This document shows, piece after piece, positions 8,862-17,649 of a stretch of DNA of 55,013 nt. The position numbers and the translations under genes were made by a program. The stretch is from Clostridia bacterium. Lineage in GTDB: Bacteria > Bacillota > Clostridia > Oscillospirales > CAG-272. The stretch covers positions 1 to 55,013 of the forward strand of contig JAFYOX010000111.1 of assembly GCA_017547755.1 (NCBI GenBank), written 5' to 3'. Each line of letters begins with the position of its first letter. Position 1 is the stretch's first letter. The notes below the pieces were generated by a model, which had not been told where the DNA came from, made no database searches, and saw only the letters and a list, made by a program, of their open reading frames with translations.

Positions 8862-10058
8862 TTATTTTTTCTGAAGATCCGCGATCCCCGCGCGCAGACC
8901 TTCGATGAGGGCATCGATGTCTTCGCGGGTATTGGTATAGGACAGGCTGACGCGGATGGTGGAGTCGATGCGGTCGTCTTCCGCGCCGAAGGCGGTGAGA
9001 GCGCCGCTTTTCTTTTTGGAATGGGCGGAGCAGGCGGAACCGGCGGAAACGTAGACTTCTCTTGCGGAGAGGTGGTTGAGCATGGTTTCGCTGCGCACGC
9101 CGGGGATGACGACGCTGGCGATGTTGTCAAGCTGACGTTTTGCGGGGAGATTCTGGGTAACGCCCGCGTCTGCGAGTTCCGCGAGGCGTTCGTTCAGGTA
9201 CGCGCGCAGTTCGGAGACCGCCTGACGGTTGGCTTCGCCGTTTGCATAGCCGGATTCGGCTGCGGCGGCGAATGCCGCGATGGAAAGGAGATTTTCGGTT
9301 CCGCTGCGGAAGCCGTCTTCCTGTCCGCCGCCGGGCATGACGGGGACGATGTTCTTGCGCTTGATGACCTCGCCGGAGATGTACAGCGCGGCGGCACCGC
9401 GCGGTGCGTGGATCTTATGCGCGCTGACGGAGATGGTATCCGCGCCGAGCGTGGTCGGCGTGAAGCGGAGTTTGAGGTATCCCTGTACGGCGTCGCAGTG
9501 GACGACGGCGTCGGGAAAATAACGTTTGATGAGAGAGGACGCCGCTTTGACGTCGTAGACTGCGCCGGTTTCGTTGTTGACGAGCATGAAGGCGGCAAAA
9601 ATAACGGGAGCGGCGGATTTTTTCGCGTTCTCGAGGGCGTTTTTGAGAAAATCGAGGTCGAGGACGCCGTCCTTTGTGGGGACACGGACGAGAGCGTAGC
9701 CCTGTTCGGAGAGACGTACGGCGGGATTTTCGATCGAGGGATGTTCACCGTCGGAGATCACGATGGTGCCGGGGATGCCGTCGGCGTTCGGCGTACGCTT
9801 TTTTGCGGCGGCACAGCCGAGCATGGCGATGTTGTTGGATTCGGTGCCGCAGGAGGTGAAAAGGAGCTTGTCCGGCGAGAAGCGGGGCAGTCCGAGCGTT
9901 TTTGCGACGGTGCGGCGGTATGCGGCGAGGGCATCGGCGGACGTTCTGCCGAGATGGTGGACGGACGAAGGATTTCCCCAGAGCGCGATGGCTTCGGTGA
10001 GCGCATTCACGGCGGCTTCACACGGCTGTGTGGTGGCGGAATTGTCGAGATAGTGCAT
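8862..10058 (-). CDS. Cysteine desulfurase (NifS/IscS family)
   Basis: A 398-residue class V aminotransferase-fold enzyme. The PLP lysine is Lys215 in SVSAHKIHAPRG. Cofactor contacts include the CGTESNN motif and HCDAVQG. The catalytic cysteine is Cys343 in SAGSACSAHSKKKSG, followed by IRVSLSYTNT. These features support release of sulfur from cysteine as an enzyme persulfide. No iscU/sufU scaffold or thiI follows, so the sulfur acceptor is unknown. The start MHYLDNSATT matches the family N-terminus. The gene begins 14 bases after the lipoprotein stop. Confidence 0.92.
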   Translation of the reverse strand: MHYLDNSATTQPCEAAVNALTEAIALWGNPSSVHHLGRTSADALAAYRRTVAKTLGLPRFSPDKLLFTSCGTESNNIAMLGCAAAKKRTPNADGIPGTIVISDGEHPSIENPAVRLSEQGYALVRVPTKDGVLDLDFLKNALENAKKSAAPVIFAAFMLVNNETGAVYDVKAASSLIKRYFPDAVVHCDAVQGYLKLRFTPTTLGADTISVSAHKIHAPRGAAALYISGEVIKRKNIVPVMPGGGQEDGFRSGTENLLSIAAFAAAAESGYANGEANRQAVSELRAYLNERLAELADAGVTQNLPAKRQLDNIASVVIPGVRSETMLNHLSAREVYVSAGSACSAHSKKKSGALTAFGAEDDRIDSTIRVSLSYTNTREDIDALIEGLRAGIADLQKK

Positions 10059-10072
10059 GATGTCGTTGAATT

Positions 10073-10615
10073 TTATTTGATGACGAAGAACTGGAGCATT
10101 TCCGCTACTTCTTCGAGGTGGGTGTCGTAGTTTTCGGGAACGGACGTGTAGGTGAAGAGATAAACGGTGGAACCCTTGATGCAGGCCGCCTGCATGATCT
10201 TGTAATTGAAGTCGCCGAGGCTTGCGGTGTAGATGTACTTCTTGCCGTAGACTTCGCTCATGGTGATGTTTTCTTCGGATTCGACGTTGATATTGTCGAA
10301 GACAACGCCGACTTCGCTGACGTTGGTCTGCCACCATTCGTCAACGGTGGTGTCGGTGTAGTCGAGGTCCCATGCCAGAACGGAGACACTGGACGGGTCG
10401 GATGCGCTGTAATACGCGCCTGCTGCGGCGGTGGAATAGTCGATCTGCCATTCGTCGGGAACAAAGAGGCAGAAGTCTGCCTTTTCGTCCGTTGCGCTGA
10501 TCATTCCGGTCGGCGGTGCGTACGGATCGTCTGTATTTGCGCCGCAGGACGCCAGTGCTGCCGCACACAGGAGCAGGACGATGACCAGGGCGAGCTTGAG
10601 AAGAATATTTTTCAT
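10073..10615 (-). CDS. Predicted lipoprotein, PsbP-like fold
   Basis: A 180-residue protein with a signal peptide (MKNILLKLALVIVLLLCAAA) and a lipobox LASC, which predicts lipidation at Cys24 and anchoring to the outer face of the membrane. The mature part (KADFCLFVPDEWQID, SSVSVLAWDLD, IYTASLGDFNYKIMQA, EEVAEMLQFFVIK) resembles small PsbP-like or DUF lipoproteins of Clostridia. No enzymatic motif is visible. It is the first gene of a four-gene operon with a near-consensus promoter. The fold assignment is tentative. Confidence 0.75.
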   Translation of the reverse strand: MKNILLKLALVIVLLLCAAALASCGANTDDPYAPPTGMISATDEKADFCLFVPDEWQIDYSTAAAGAYYSASDPSSVSVLAWDLDYTDTTVDEWWQTNVSEVGVVFDNINVESEENITMSEVYGKKYIYTASLGDFNYKIMQAACIKGSTVYLFTYTSVPENYDTHLEEVAEMLQFFVIK

Positions 10616-10664
10616 TTTATCGATGGATCCTTTCGGGGTGTTTCTGTTTTGATTGTATTATTAT

Positions 10665-10693
10665 AGTATAAAAGAATTTGGTTATGCTGTCAA
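10665..10693 (-). promoter_or_regulatory. Sigma-A promoter of the lipoprotein operon
   Basis: TTGACA (10688-10693) and TATACT (10665-10670) on the minus strand are separated by 17 bases. An AAAGGAT ribosome site and the ATG follow about 50 bases downstream. The gaps between the four genes are 14, 22 and 19 bases, so one transcript is likely. Confidence 0.88.
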
Positions 10694-10779
10694 GTGGAAA
10701 ATGTAAACATTGGGACGGGGCTTTGTCTGCGCTTTCCGGCGGAAATTTGAAACACGGTATAGTAATTTCCGGCGGCATA

Positions 10780-10788
10780 TGATATAAT
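10780..10788 (+). promoter_or_regulatory. Extended -10 promoter of pyk
   Basis: TGaTATAAT lies 48 bases before the pyk start. There is no good -35 box at 17 bases, which fits an extended -10 promoter. Confidence 0.6.
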
Positions 10789-10836
10789 AAACCTATGTAA
10801 ATAAATATGAAGAATCCAAATGCGGGGGAAGGAACA

Positions 10837-12273
10837 ATGCTGAAAACAAAAATCGTATGTACGCTGGGACCGGCTTCGAATTCGACGGAAATGATTGAAA
10901 AGATGGCGAAGGCCGGGATGAATGTTGCCAGACTGAATTTTTCGCACGGTACCCATGAAGAACACGCGGAAGTGATCGCGCGGATCAAGGAGGTGCGGGA
11001 ACGGCTGGCGGTGCCGCTGGCGATCCTTCTTGATACCAAGGGACCGGAGATCCGTCTCGGGACCTTTGAAGGCGGTTCCGCGATGCTGGAAACGGGGGCG
11101 TTCTTTACGCTCACGACCGGGAATATCGAAGAACCCGGGGATGCGTCGCACTGCGCGATCACCTACAGGGATCTGCCCAGACAGGTCGAACCCGGCTACG
11201 CGATCCTGCTCAACGACGGGATCATTGAACTCAATGTCCGCGAAGTGACGGAAGACAGCATCGTCTGCGAAGTCATCGCGGGCGGCGAGATCCGGAACGG
11301 AAAGGGCGTCAACGTGCCGAATGTTCCGCTCGATATGCCCCACCTCTCCGAAAAGGACAAAGGAGACCTGCTGTTCGGCATTGCACAGGATGTGGATTTT
11401 GTTGCCGCATCGTTCGTGCGCCGTGCCGAAGACGTCCGCGGTATGCGGAAATTCCTCGATTACCACAACGGACATGATATCCGCATCATTTCCAAGATTG
11501 AAAATACGGAAGGGATCGAGAATTTCGACGAGATCCTCAAATATTCCGACGGCATTATGGTCGCGCGCGGCGATATGGGGGTTGAAGTGGACTTCGAACG
11601 GCTGCCCGGTCTTCAGAAGCGCTTCATCAAGAAATGCTATCAGGCGGGGAAGATGGTCATTACCGCGACCCAGATGCTTGAATCCATGATCGAAAATCCC
11701 ACGCCGACCCGTGCGGAAATCTCCGACGTTGCCAATGCCGTATTCGACGGCACCAGCGCGATCATGCTTTCCGGCGAAACCGCGGTCGGACGCTATCCGC
11801 TCCGCGCGGTCCGCGCGATGGCGAAAATTGCCGAACAGGCCGAAAACGACGCATTCGCCATGGACGCGTACGGCTCGATGAACTACGAGATCGACTATAC
11901 CGACATCACCAACGCGCTCTGCGACGCCGCCTGCACCACGGCGAACGACATCAAGGCGAAGGCGATCATCACGCTGACCACGAGCGGCAAGAGTGCGCGC
12001 CGGATGTCCAAGTTCCGTCCCGTACAGCCCATCGTTGCCGCAACGCCGCGCATCAAGACGCTCCATCAGCTCGCGCTTTCCTGGGGCGTTTATCCCGTGC
12101 TTTCCCGTGTGCAGGAATCGCTCGACGATCTCTTCCGTCATGCGATCGACTGTGCCAAGCAGGATGACATCGTCTTCCCCGGCGATATCGTCGTTATTGC
12201 CGCAGGTACACCCGTTCTGACGCCCGGGAACACGAATATCCTCAAGGTGGAATCCGTCCGCGGGAATGAATGA
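10837..12273 (+). CDS. pyk: Pyruvate kinase
   Basis: A 478-residue pyruvate kinase converting phosphoenolpyruvate and ADP to pyruvate and ATP in the last step of glycolysis. The TIM-barrel start MLKTKIVCTLGPAS runs into NVARLNFSHG (about 29-38). The B domain follows LLDTKGPEIRLG. Catalytic motifs are RIISKIENTEGIENFDEI (active-site Lys), GIMVARGDMGVE and ITATQMLESMI. The C-terminal allosteric domain has TTSGKSARRMSKFRP. It lacks the extra PEP-utilising C-terminal domain of Bacillus pyruvate kinase. The ATG at 10837 has GGGGAAGGA just upstream; the ATG at 10807 has none. Confidence 0.96.
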   Translation: MLKTKIVCTLGPASNSTEMIEKMAKAGMNVARLNFSHGTHEEHAEVIARIKEVRERLAVPLAILLDTKGPEIRLGTFEGGSAMLETGAFFTLTTGNIEEPGDASHCAITYRDLPRQVEPGYAILLNDGIIELNVREVTEDSIVCEVIAGGEIRNGKGVNVPNVPLDMPHLSEKDKGDLLFGIAQDVDFVAASFVRRAEDVRGMRKFLDYHNGHDIRIISKIENTEGIENFDEILKYSDGIMVARGDMGVEVDFERLPGLQKRFIKKCYQAGKMVITATQMLESMIENPTPTRAEISDVANAVFDGTSAIMLSGETAVGRYPLRAVRAMAKIAEQAENDAFAMDAYGSMNYEIDYTDITNALCDAACTTANDIKAKAIITLTTSGKSARRMSKFRPVQPIVAATPRIKTLHQLALSWGVYPVLSRVQESLDDLFRHAIDCAKQDDIVFPGDIVVIAAGTPVLTPGNTNILKVESVRGNE

Positions 12274-12325
12274 GGATTGTTTCGAAATTGTAAATAATTA
12301 AGGTCATACAAAATCATAAAGTTTT

Positions 12326-12380
12326 AAAAACAGCCGTTTTCTGAGGTTTTTGCCTCGGAAAACGACTGTTTTTTGCTTTT
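12326..12380 (+). terminator. Rho-independent terminator after pyk
   Basis: A stem of about 20 bp (AAAACAGCCGTTTTC with GAAAACGACTGTTTT plus a GAGG/CCTC top, slightly imperfect) is followed by a T-rich tract. It separates pyk from the phage-like block. Confidence 0.85.
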
Positions 12381-12455
12381 CACCCCCTGTTTTTGCCTGT
12401 GAACGGAGATTGGAAAAACATTGGAAAAAGTCGGGACGACAAATCGGTTCCGGTG

Positions 12456-12464
12456 TGATATAAT
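12456..12464 (+). promoter_or_regulatory. Probable promoter of the phage-like structural block
   Basis: TGaTATAAT at 12456-12464 with a weak -35 (ACGACA) 17 bases upstream. It is the only strong promoter-like site between the pyk terminator and the first phage-type gene, so it probably drives the block. A short CGAA-AG-TTCG inverted repeat lies just downstream and could be an operator, but it is too short to trust. Confidence 0.5.
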
Positions 12465-12549
12465 ACAGGCACAACGAAAGTTCGTTCGTAAAATTCCGTG
12501 CAGCGTCACGGGATCCGGCGAACGGCGGAAAGGAGAAAACGGACAGAAT

Positions 12550-12933
12550 ATGGATGAAGTGACGGAGAAGTGCGGCGGTCTTACCGCCAAACAGCGGGAC
12601 ACGGCGTACGCCATGGTGCGCGGGCAGATGCCCCTGGAGGACGTCATGAAGAAGTTCGGCATTACGGAGACGGAATTCACCGGATGGGTGATGGACGGGC
12701 GCTTTACGGAATATGCGGCATCGCTGGCACGCGGTTATGCGGAGGCGGAAGCAGCGTATGTCTGGAAGATCCTGCAGGGACTTGTGCAGAACGGCGGTGT
12801 ATCTGCGATCCGGCTGTATTTTGACCTGGTGGGCAAGAAGCCGCCGGCAAACGGGGAAATGCGTGCGGGTACGGCTGATCTGACGGAGCTGCGCGAACGC
12901 ATCTTCCGTGAGCCGGAAGGCGGGACGGCATGA
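12550..12933 (+). CDS. Terminase small subunit (probable)
   Basis: A 127-residue protein with an N-terminal helix-turn-helix-like segment (LTAKQRDTAYAMVRGQMPLEDVMKKFGITETEFTGW) and a C-terminal helix (SAIRLYFDLVGKKPP). This is the usual shape of terminase small subunits, which recognise DNA and load the large subunit. Identity rests mainly on position: it directly precedes and overlaps the large terminase by four bases. The ATG at 12550 lies downstream of AAAGGAG at a rather long spacing, so the start is slightly uncertain. Confidence 0.7.
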   Translation: MDEVTEKCGGLTAKQRDTAYAMVRGQMPLEDVMKKFGITETEFTGWVMDGRFTEYAASLARGYAEAEAAYVWKILQGLVQNGGVSAIRLYFDLVGKKPPANGEMRAGTADLTELRERIFREPEGGTA

Positions 12934-14264
12934 CGGTACAGGGGAACGGCTATATTTTCGGTGAAAAGCACTGCGAGTATATGCGGCGCGCCTTCAGCTC
13001 GACGATCAATGTGGCGGAAGGCGCGGTGCGTGCCGGAAAAACGGTCGACAATGTGTTCGTATTTGCGGCACTGCTCGAGGATTCGCCGGATACGTTCCAT
13101 CTTGCGACCGGATCGACCCTCGGCAACGCCAAACTCAATCTCGGCGACTGCAACGGTCTCGGACTGGAGCATATTTTCCGCGGACGGTCGAAATGGACGC
13201 GCTACCGCGACAACGAAGCGCTGTGCGTGAAGACGAAACGCGGGGAACGGATCATTATTTTCGCGGGCGGAAAGAATTCCGATTCGTACAAGAAGATCCG
13301 CGGGAATTCCTACGGAATGTGGATCGCGACGGAGATCAATCTCCATGACGATGCGATCATTCAGGAGGCGTTCAACCGCCAGCTTGCCGCCGGGGACCGC
13401 CGTGTTTTCTGGGATCTCAATCCCGGCGCGCCGAACGCGCCCATCTATCGCGATTATCTCGACAAGTACGAGGCGATGCGGCAGTCCGGAGAGGTACGGG
13501 AAAACTTCTACAATTATGCGCATTTCACGATTTTTGACAATCCGGTCATCACAAAGGAGAGGTTCGGCGAGATTGCGGCACAGTACGACAGATCGTCGGT
13601 GTGGTACCGGAGAGACATTCTCGGACAGAGATGCGCGGCGGAAGGACTGATCTACCGGAAATTTGCCGACGATCCGGAGGCGTTTACGGTCGACAGCGTG
13701 CAGGTCAGGGACATCCGGTTTGTGAATGTCGGGATCGACTTCGGCGGAAACCGGTCGAAAACGACGTTTGCGGCCAGTGCGTTTCTCGCCGGCGGTGCCG
13801 GTGAAGCGGACGGAACGATCGTTGTGCTCCGCGACCATGCGGTCGGCGGAGGAAAGGGTGAGATCGACGCGGAGAGGATCAACCGGGAATGCCGGGAGTT
13901 TCTCGAAGGTCTGCGCCGGGATTATCCCGGCGTGTACATCCGGTATATCTTTGCGGACAGCGAGGCGCAGTATCTGATCAACGGGCTCCGGCGGTATCTT
14001 GCGGCGCACGGAGAGACGGTGAAGGTACAGGACGCCGCGAAACGACGCATTGCCGACCGCATTGCGTTTGTGAATCACCGGATGGCGGAAGGAAAATTCC
14101 GGATCATGCGGGAATGCACGCGTCTGCGTGACGGTCTCTGCGGCGCGGCATGGGATCCGGATGCGGCGGATGACCGCCGTCTGGACAATTTTACGTCCGA
14201 TATCGATATCCTTGATGCGATGGAATATTCGATCGAGCGGTATATGAACCGGACAAATTCGTAA
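12930..14264 (+). CDS. Phage terminase large subunit
   Basis: A 444-residue packaging motor of PBSX/Terminase_3 type. The ATPase part has a Walker A-like loop EGAVRAGKT (Lys37) and a Walker B region ending in MWIATEIN (about 130-137). The RNase H-like nuclease has acidic residues in VNVGIDFGGNRSKTTF (about 268), YIFADSEAQYL and FTSDIDILDAMEYSI. The motor translocates DNA into an empty capsid and the nuclease cuts it. All motor and nuclease motifs appear intact, so the gene is probably functional. Whether packaging is sequence-specific or headful cannot be read here. Confidence 0.93.
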   Translation: MTVQGNGYIFGEKHCEYMRRAFSSTINVAEGAVRAGKTVDNVFVFAALLEDSPDTFHLATGSTLGNAKLNLGDCNGLGLEHIFRGRSKWTRYRDNEALCVKTKRGERIIIFAGGKNSDSYKKIRGNSYGMWIATEINLHDDAIIQEAFNRQLAAGDRRVFWDLNPGAPNAPIYRDYLDKYEAMRQSGEVRENFYNYAHFTIFDNPVITKERFGEIAAQYDRSSVWYRRDILGQRCAAEGLIYRKFADDPEAFTVDSVQVRDIRFVNVGIDFGGNRSKTTFAASAFLAGGAGEADGTIVVLRDHAVGGGKGEIDAERINRECREFLEGLRRDYPGVYIRYIFADSEAQYLINGLRRYLAAHGETVKVQDAAKRRIADRIAFVNHRMAEGKFRIMRECTRLRDGLCGAAWDPDAADDRRLDNFTSDIDILDAMEYSIERYMNRTNS

Positions 14265-14279
14265 AGGAGAAGTCAATGT

Positions 14280-15638
14280 ATGATTGACAGTGAGGTTCTG
14301 GCGTATCTCGGGGAACGCGGTGCGGCGGCACAGTCGCCGATGTATGCGTACATCCGGGAATGGGAGATGTGGTGGCGCGGCAGGAACCGTGCGTTCCACG
14401 AATATCTCGAAAACAATGCCATGGGACATCCGGTGCGCCGCGAGATGTTCCGCATGAATATGGCGAAGAAGATCTGCGAGGACTGGGCGGCGGTTCTGCT
14501 GAACGACCGTACCGGCATTTCCGTTGCGGATGAAGCCGGGGAGGCGTTCGTGAAAAAGGTCTTTGCGGACAGCGGATTCCTCCGGCAGGCAAACCGTCTT
14601 GTGGAAAAGGCATTTGCGGTCGGTACGGGTGCGGCGATCCTGCGCATCGCGGACTGCCCGGCGGAAAACGGCGTGCTTCTGGCGGATGAGAGGACGCGTC
14701 TGTCGTTCGAGTTTGTCGATGCGGCGCATATCATTCCTCTGTCGGTGCACAACGGGCAGATCACGGAAGCGGCGTTTGTCTCCGAAGGTGTGGAACGCGG
14801 CAGGGAGTATGTCTATCTGGAGACGCATACCCTCGAGGACGGCGGCTACTGCATCCGCAACGTGTTCTTCGACCGTGAAGACGGGATGCTGAAGGAACGT
14901 GACGGCGGAAAGTATGCGCAGGTGATCCGTACGCGTTCGCCGGTGCCGTTTTTCGCGGTCCTGACGCCGAACATCGTCAACCACATGGACGAGATGTCCG
15001 GGATGGGGATGTCGGTGTTTGCGGATGCGCTCGACTGTCTGCGCGGAGTGGATCTGGCGTTCAACAATTTCTGCCGCGACATCAAGCTCGGCGGCAAGAA
15101 GGTGTTCATCAACCAGTCCCTCGTCCAGCGCGACGAAAACGGGAATGTGTACACGCCGGATGACGTGGCACAGCAGCTGTTCGTGACCATCGGGGACACG
15201 GATATTGCGGAGCATCCGATGATCGCGGAGCACAATCCGGAGCTCCGTACCGCCGACAACGCCGAGGCCGTGCAGAATCAGCTCGATTATCTGTCGTTCC
15301 GCTGCGGGCTCGGTACGCATCATTACACCTTCGGCGGAGTTGACGGACGTACCCGTCTGACGGCGACGCAGTACATGGGAGAACGGCAGGACATGATGCA
15401 GAATGCCGTGAAGCATCAGAAGAATGTGGAAATGTTCCTCTGCGGCATGGTGCGTGCGCTTCTGTGGTGTGCGGCGGAGGTATGGCGTCTTCCTGTGGAT
15501 GCGGATGCGGCGGTCACGGTGACGTTTGACGACTCGTTCTTCACGGATACGGAAAGTCAGCGTTCCCGCGACCTGGACGAAGTAAAGGCGGGGATCCTGA
15601 CCGCCGAAGAATACAGAAGAAAGTGGATTGAGGTGTGA
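14280..15638 (+). CDS. Phage portal protein, SPP1 gp6-like
   Basis: A 452-residue protein starting MIDSEVLAYLGERGAAAQSPMYAYIREWEMWWRG. The NMAKKICEDWAAVLLND stretch and the late FRCGLGTHHYTFGGVDGRTRLTATQYMGER region are typical of SPP1 gp6/A118-type portals, which form the dodecameric DNA entry ring and connect head to tail. An AAGGAG site precedes it. A minute reading frame (ATG TAT GAT TGA, 14276-14287) overlaps the portal start in another frame and lies closer to the ribosome site; it may be chance or a coupling device. Confidence 0.88.
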   Translation: MIDSEVLAYLGERGAAAQSPMYAYIREWEMWWRGRNRAFHEYLENNAMGHPVRREMFRMNMAKKICEDWAAVLLNDRTGISVADEAGEAFVKKVFADSGFLRQANRLVEKAFAVGTGAAILRIADCPAENGVLLADERTRLSFEFVDAAHIIPLSVHNGQITEAAFVSEGVERGREYVYLETHTLEDGGYCIRNVFFDREDGMLKERDGGKYAQVIRTRSPVPFFAVLTPNIVNHMDEMSGMGMSVFADALDCLRGVDLAFNNFCRDIKLGGKKVFINQSLVQRDENGNVYTPDDVAQQLFVTIGDTDIAEHPMIAEHNPELRTADNAEAVQNQLDYLSFRCGLGTHHYTFGGVDGRTRLTATQYMGERQDMMQNAVKHQKNVEMFLCGMVRALLWCAAEVWRLPVDADAAVTVTFDDSFFTDTESQRSRDLDEVKAGILTAEEYRRKWIEV

Positions 15639-15639
15639 A

Positions 15640-16092
15640 ATGCCCCGTATTTCGGATATTTTCGGCAGTGAGAAGCTGTCGTACGAGGAATTTGTGAAAA
15701 AGGCGGCGGAAGCGGGCGGTGAGTTCGGCGACGTCGCGGAAATGCGAAAGGCGCATACGGCGGAAATGAACCGTCTGCGTGTGACCGGCGCGGTGGAGCG
15801 TGAGGCGATGCGTGCCGGAGCGAAGAACAGCGGTCTGCTCATGCGTGTGATCGACATGGGCGGCATCACCGTGGACGAGTCCGGCGTTCACGGGATCGTG
15901 GAACAGATCGGGAAGCTGAGAGAGAGCGATCCGTATCTGTTCGCTGAAAAGGAAGCGCCGGTACCGCCGGCAAAGGAACCCGTGACCCTTCCCGCGGTGA
16001 CGGTCAGCACCGGTGCGCCGCACGGCAGAGAGACGGTGGATCCCGATCTCCTGAGCGACGCGGATTATTATGCGGGAAGAATGAAGCAGTGA
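15640..16092 (+). CDS. Capsid scaffold protein (probable)
   Basis: A 150-residue, charged, largely helical protein between portal and coat genes, the usual place for scaffold. The central region (EFGDVAEMRKAHTAEMNRLRVTGAVEREAMRAGAKN) is predicted helical and a Pro-rich hinge (PVPPAKEP) precedes the C-terminus. Coat proteins of the P22 kind need a separate scaffold and no maturation protease, and no protease gene is present. GAGGTG lies six bases before the ATG at 15640. Assignment is from context and composition. Confidence 0.65.
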   Translation: MPRISDIFGSEKLSYEEFVKKAAEAGGEFGDVAEMRKAHTAEMNRLRVTGAVEREAMRAGAKNSGLLMRVIDMGGITVDESGVHGIVEQIGKLRESDPYLFAEKEAPVPPAKEPVTLPAVTVSTGAPHGRETVDPDLLSDADYYAGRMKQ

Positions 16093-16130
16093 AATTCGGT
16101 AAATTTCTCTGTCTGACGTTTTTGAAAAAA

Positions 16131-16145
16131 GGTTTGAAACAAACC
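16131..16145. repeat. Short hairpin ahead of the coat protein gene
   Basis: GGTTTG-AAA-CAAACC forms a 6-bp stem, preceded by GTTTTTGAAAAAAGG, which resembles the core of the intergenic palindrome family. It may be a decayed copy of that repeat or a processing hairpin that stabilises the coat mRNA. Confidence 0.4.
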
Positions 16146-16167
16146 GGAAAAAGAAAGGATTTTTACA

Positions 16168-17262
16168 ATGGCTAAACTTGATTTTACCGTAAAGCAGATC
16201 GCGCGTGAGGCTCTTCCGCGTCTGATCGACAATCTGGTGTTCCCGAATCTGGTCTACAAGGAGACCGTTCCGGGGAATGCCGCAAAGAAGGGCGACGTAG
16301 TCTCCGTGCGCTGTCCCGTCCGTCTGGAGGCGAATGATTTTGACGCTTCCGCCGGTATTTCCGCGCAGAACCTCGACAACGACACCATTGACGTCAAGCT
16401 CGACCACATTGCGACCGTGGATCTTCAGCTCGGCGCGATCGAAGCGGCATGTGATTTTGAATCCGTGACCCGTCAGTTCATCGAACCCGCGGCGGCGGCT
16501 CTCGCCGAAAAGATCAACGCGGAAGGCCTTGCGCTCTACCGCGACATCCCCTATATCGCCGGGGAAGCCGGTGCGGTTCCCGACGGTCTCGACGACATCG
16601 CGCAGGCATCGTATATGCTCGATATGAACAAGGTTCCGTTCGGCAGCCGATGCGCGGTGTGGAATCCGCTGGCTACCTCGAAGCTCAAGCAGGTCCCCGC
16701 GATCGTGAATGCGGAAAAGTGCGGCTCCACCAATGCGCTCCGCACCGGTGCGATCGGCCGTGTGTTCGGCATTGACAACTATATGTCCCAGGCGGTCGCG
16801 GATCATGCACCGGCATACACCGGTACCCTGACCCTTGCCGCCGATGTGACCGACGCGGAGGAAGTGACCTTCACGGCGTCCGCGGCGTCCGGAAAGCTCC
16901 AGCACGGCGACCTGCTGAAGATCGGCGGCAAGACCTACACCGTGAAGGCGGATGCGGCGGTGACGGGTTCTTCCGTGAGAGTGGAGGTTTACCCGAAGAT
17001 GACGGCGGACAAGGGTGCGGCAGCCGAACTTGTTCCGGCGCACGCGGCAAATCTTGTGTTCCATCCGAACGCGTTCGCGTTCATTTCCCGTCCGCTGCAG
17101 GCGCCTGCCGGGGTTGAATCCTATGTGACCAGCTACAACGGCATTTCCCTGCGTGTTGTCCGCGGCTACGATATCCGCTACAAGCGTGAGATCCTGTCCA
17201 TGGACGTGCTGTACACCTTCCAGACCCTGTATCCGGAACTCGCGGTACGTTATCTCGGCTGA
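16168..17262 (+). CDS. Major capsid (coat) protein, P22 gp5-like
   Basis: A 364-residue protein with the P22 coat-family outline: N-terminal LDFTVKQIAREALPRLIDNLVFPNLVYKE, a VSVRCPVRLEANDF strand, an HIATVDLQLGAIE strand with the spine helix FIEPAAAALAEKINAEGLALY, and later FGIDNYMSQAV. A Thr/Ala-rich insertion (about 215-300) could be the inserted domain. C-terminal strands SYVTSYNGISLRVVRGYDI and ILSMDVLYTFQTLYPELAVRYLG complete the HK97 fold. It has an AAAGGA ribosome site and is expected to be the most expressed gene of the block. Confidence 0.85.
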   Translation: MAKLDFTVKQIAREALPRLIDNLVFPNLVYKETVPGNAAKKGDVVSVRCPVRLEANDFDASAGISAQNLDNDTIDVKLDHIATVDLQLGAIEAACDFESVTRQFIEPAAAALAEKINAEGLALYRDIPYIAGEAGAVPDGLDDIAQASYMLDMNKVPFGSRCAVWNPLATSKLKQVPAIVNAEKCGSTNALRTGAIGRVFGIDNYMSQAVADHAPAYTGTLTLAADVTDAEEVTFTASAASGKLQHGDLLKIGGKTYTVKADAAVTGSSVRVEVYPKMTADKGAAAELVPAHAANLVFHPNAFAFISRPLQAPAGVESYVTSYNGISLRVVRGYDIRYKREILSMDVLYTFQTLYPELAVRYLG

Positions 17263-17282
17263 TAAAAAAGGAGGAAACGACC

Positions 17283-17639
17283 GTGATCACTTACGAATTT
17301 TACCGTGACCGCTGCGGCGGTACGGCGGACGAGGCGGCGTTTTCCTCTGCCGCCGTTACGGCGGAAGCCGTGATCCGCGCTCTGCTGTATCCGGCACTGC
17401 CGGAGGATCTCACGGAATCTCAGACGGATGTCTTCCTGCGCGCGGTCTGCGCGCAGGCGGATCACAGTCTTGCGGGTGACGGAACGGGTACGGGCAGGAT
17501 CCGCAGTGAAACGCTCGGCGACCGATCCGTGACCTATGCGGACGAGTCTGCGGGAGAAGTCCGTGTGAACGGCATTTCCGTATCGCCGCAGGCGCTTCTG
17601 CTGCTTGGGAATGCCGGATGTCTGTCCCGCTGGGTATGA
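17283..17639 (+). CDS. Head-tail connector (head completion) protein
   Basis: A 118-residue protein starting with GTG at 17283, nine bases after AAAAGGAGG. The helical N-terminal half (DEAAFSSAAVTAEAVIRALLYP, ESQTDVFLRAVCAQADHS) and the SETLGDRSVTY motif followed by a C-terminal helix (SPQALLLLGNAGCLSRW) match gp6-like connector proteins that bind under the portal. It is the first gene after the coat gene, where this protein is expected. Confidence 0.7.
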   Translation: MITYEFYRDRCGGTADEAAFSSAAVTAEAVIRALLYPALPEDLTESQTDVFLRAVCAQADHSLAGDGTGTGRIRSETLGDRSVTYADESAGEVRVNGISVSPQALLLLGNAGCLSRWV

Positions 17640-17649
17640 GGAGGTACGG

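Noticed and set aside
12471-12492. A LexA- or repressor-like operator downstream of the phage-block promoter
   Set aside because: Only a CGAA-AG-TTCG core is present; it does not match the Gram-positive LexA site and is short enough to arise by chance.
12274-12549. Attachment-site-type direct repeats flanking the phage-like block (compared with 24907-25060)
   Set aside because: I found no shared stretch of useful length between the two flanks by reading; only terminators and a promoter are visible.
12735-15869. A 1044-codon minus-strand open frame opposite the terminase and portal genes
   Set aside because: Shadow of genuine phage genes; no domain, no ribosome site, Arg/His-rich translation.
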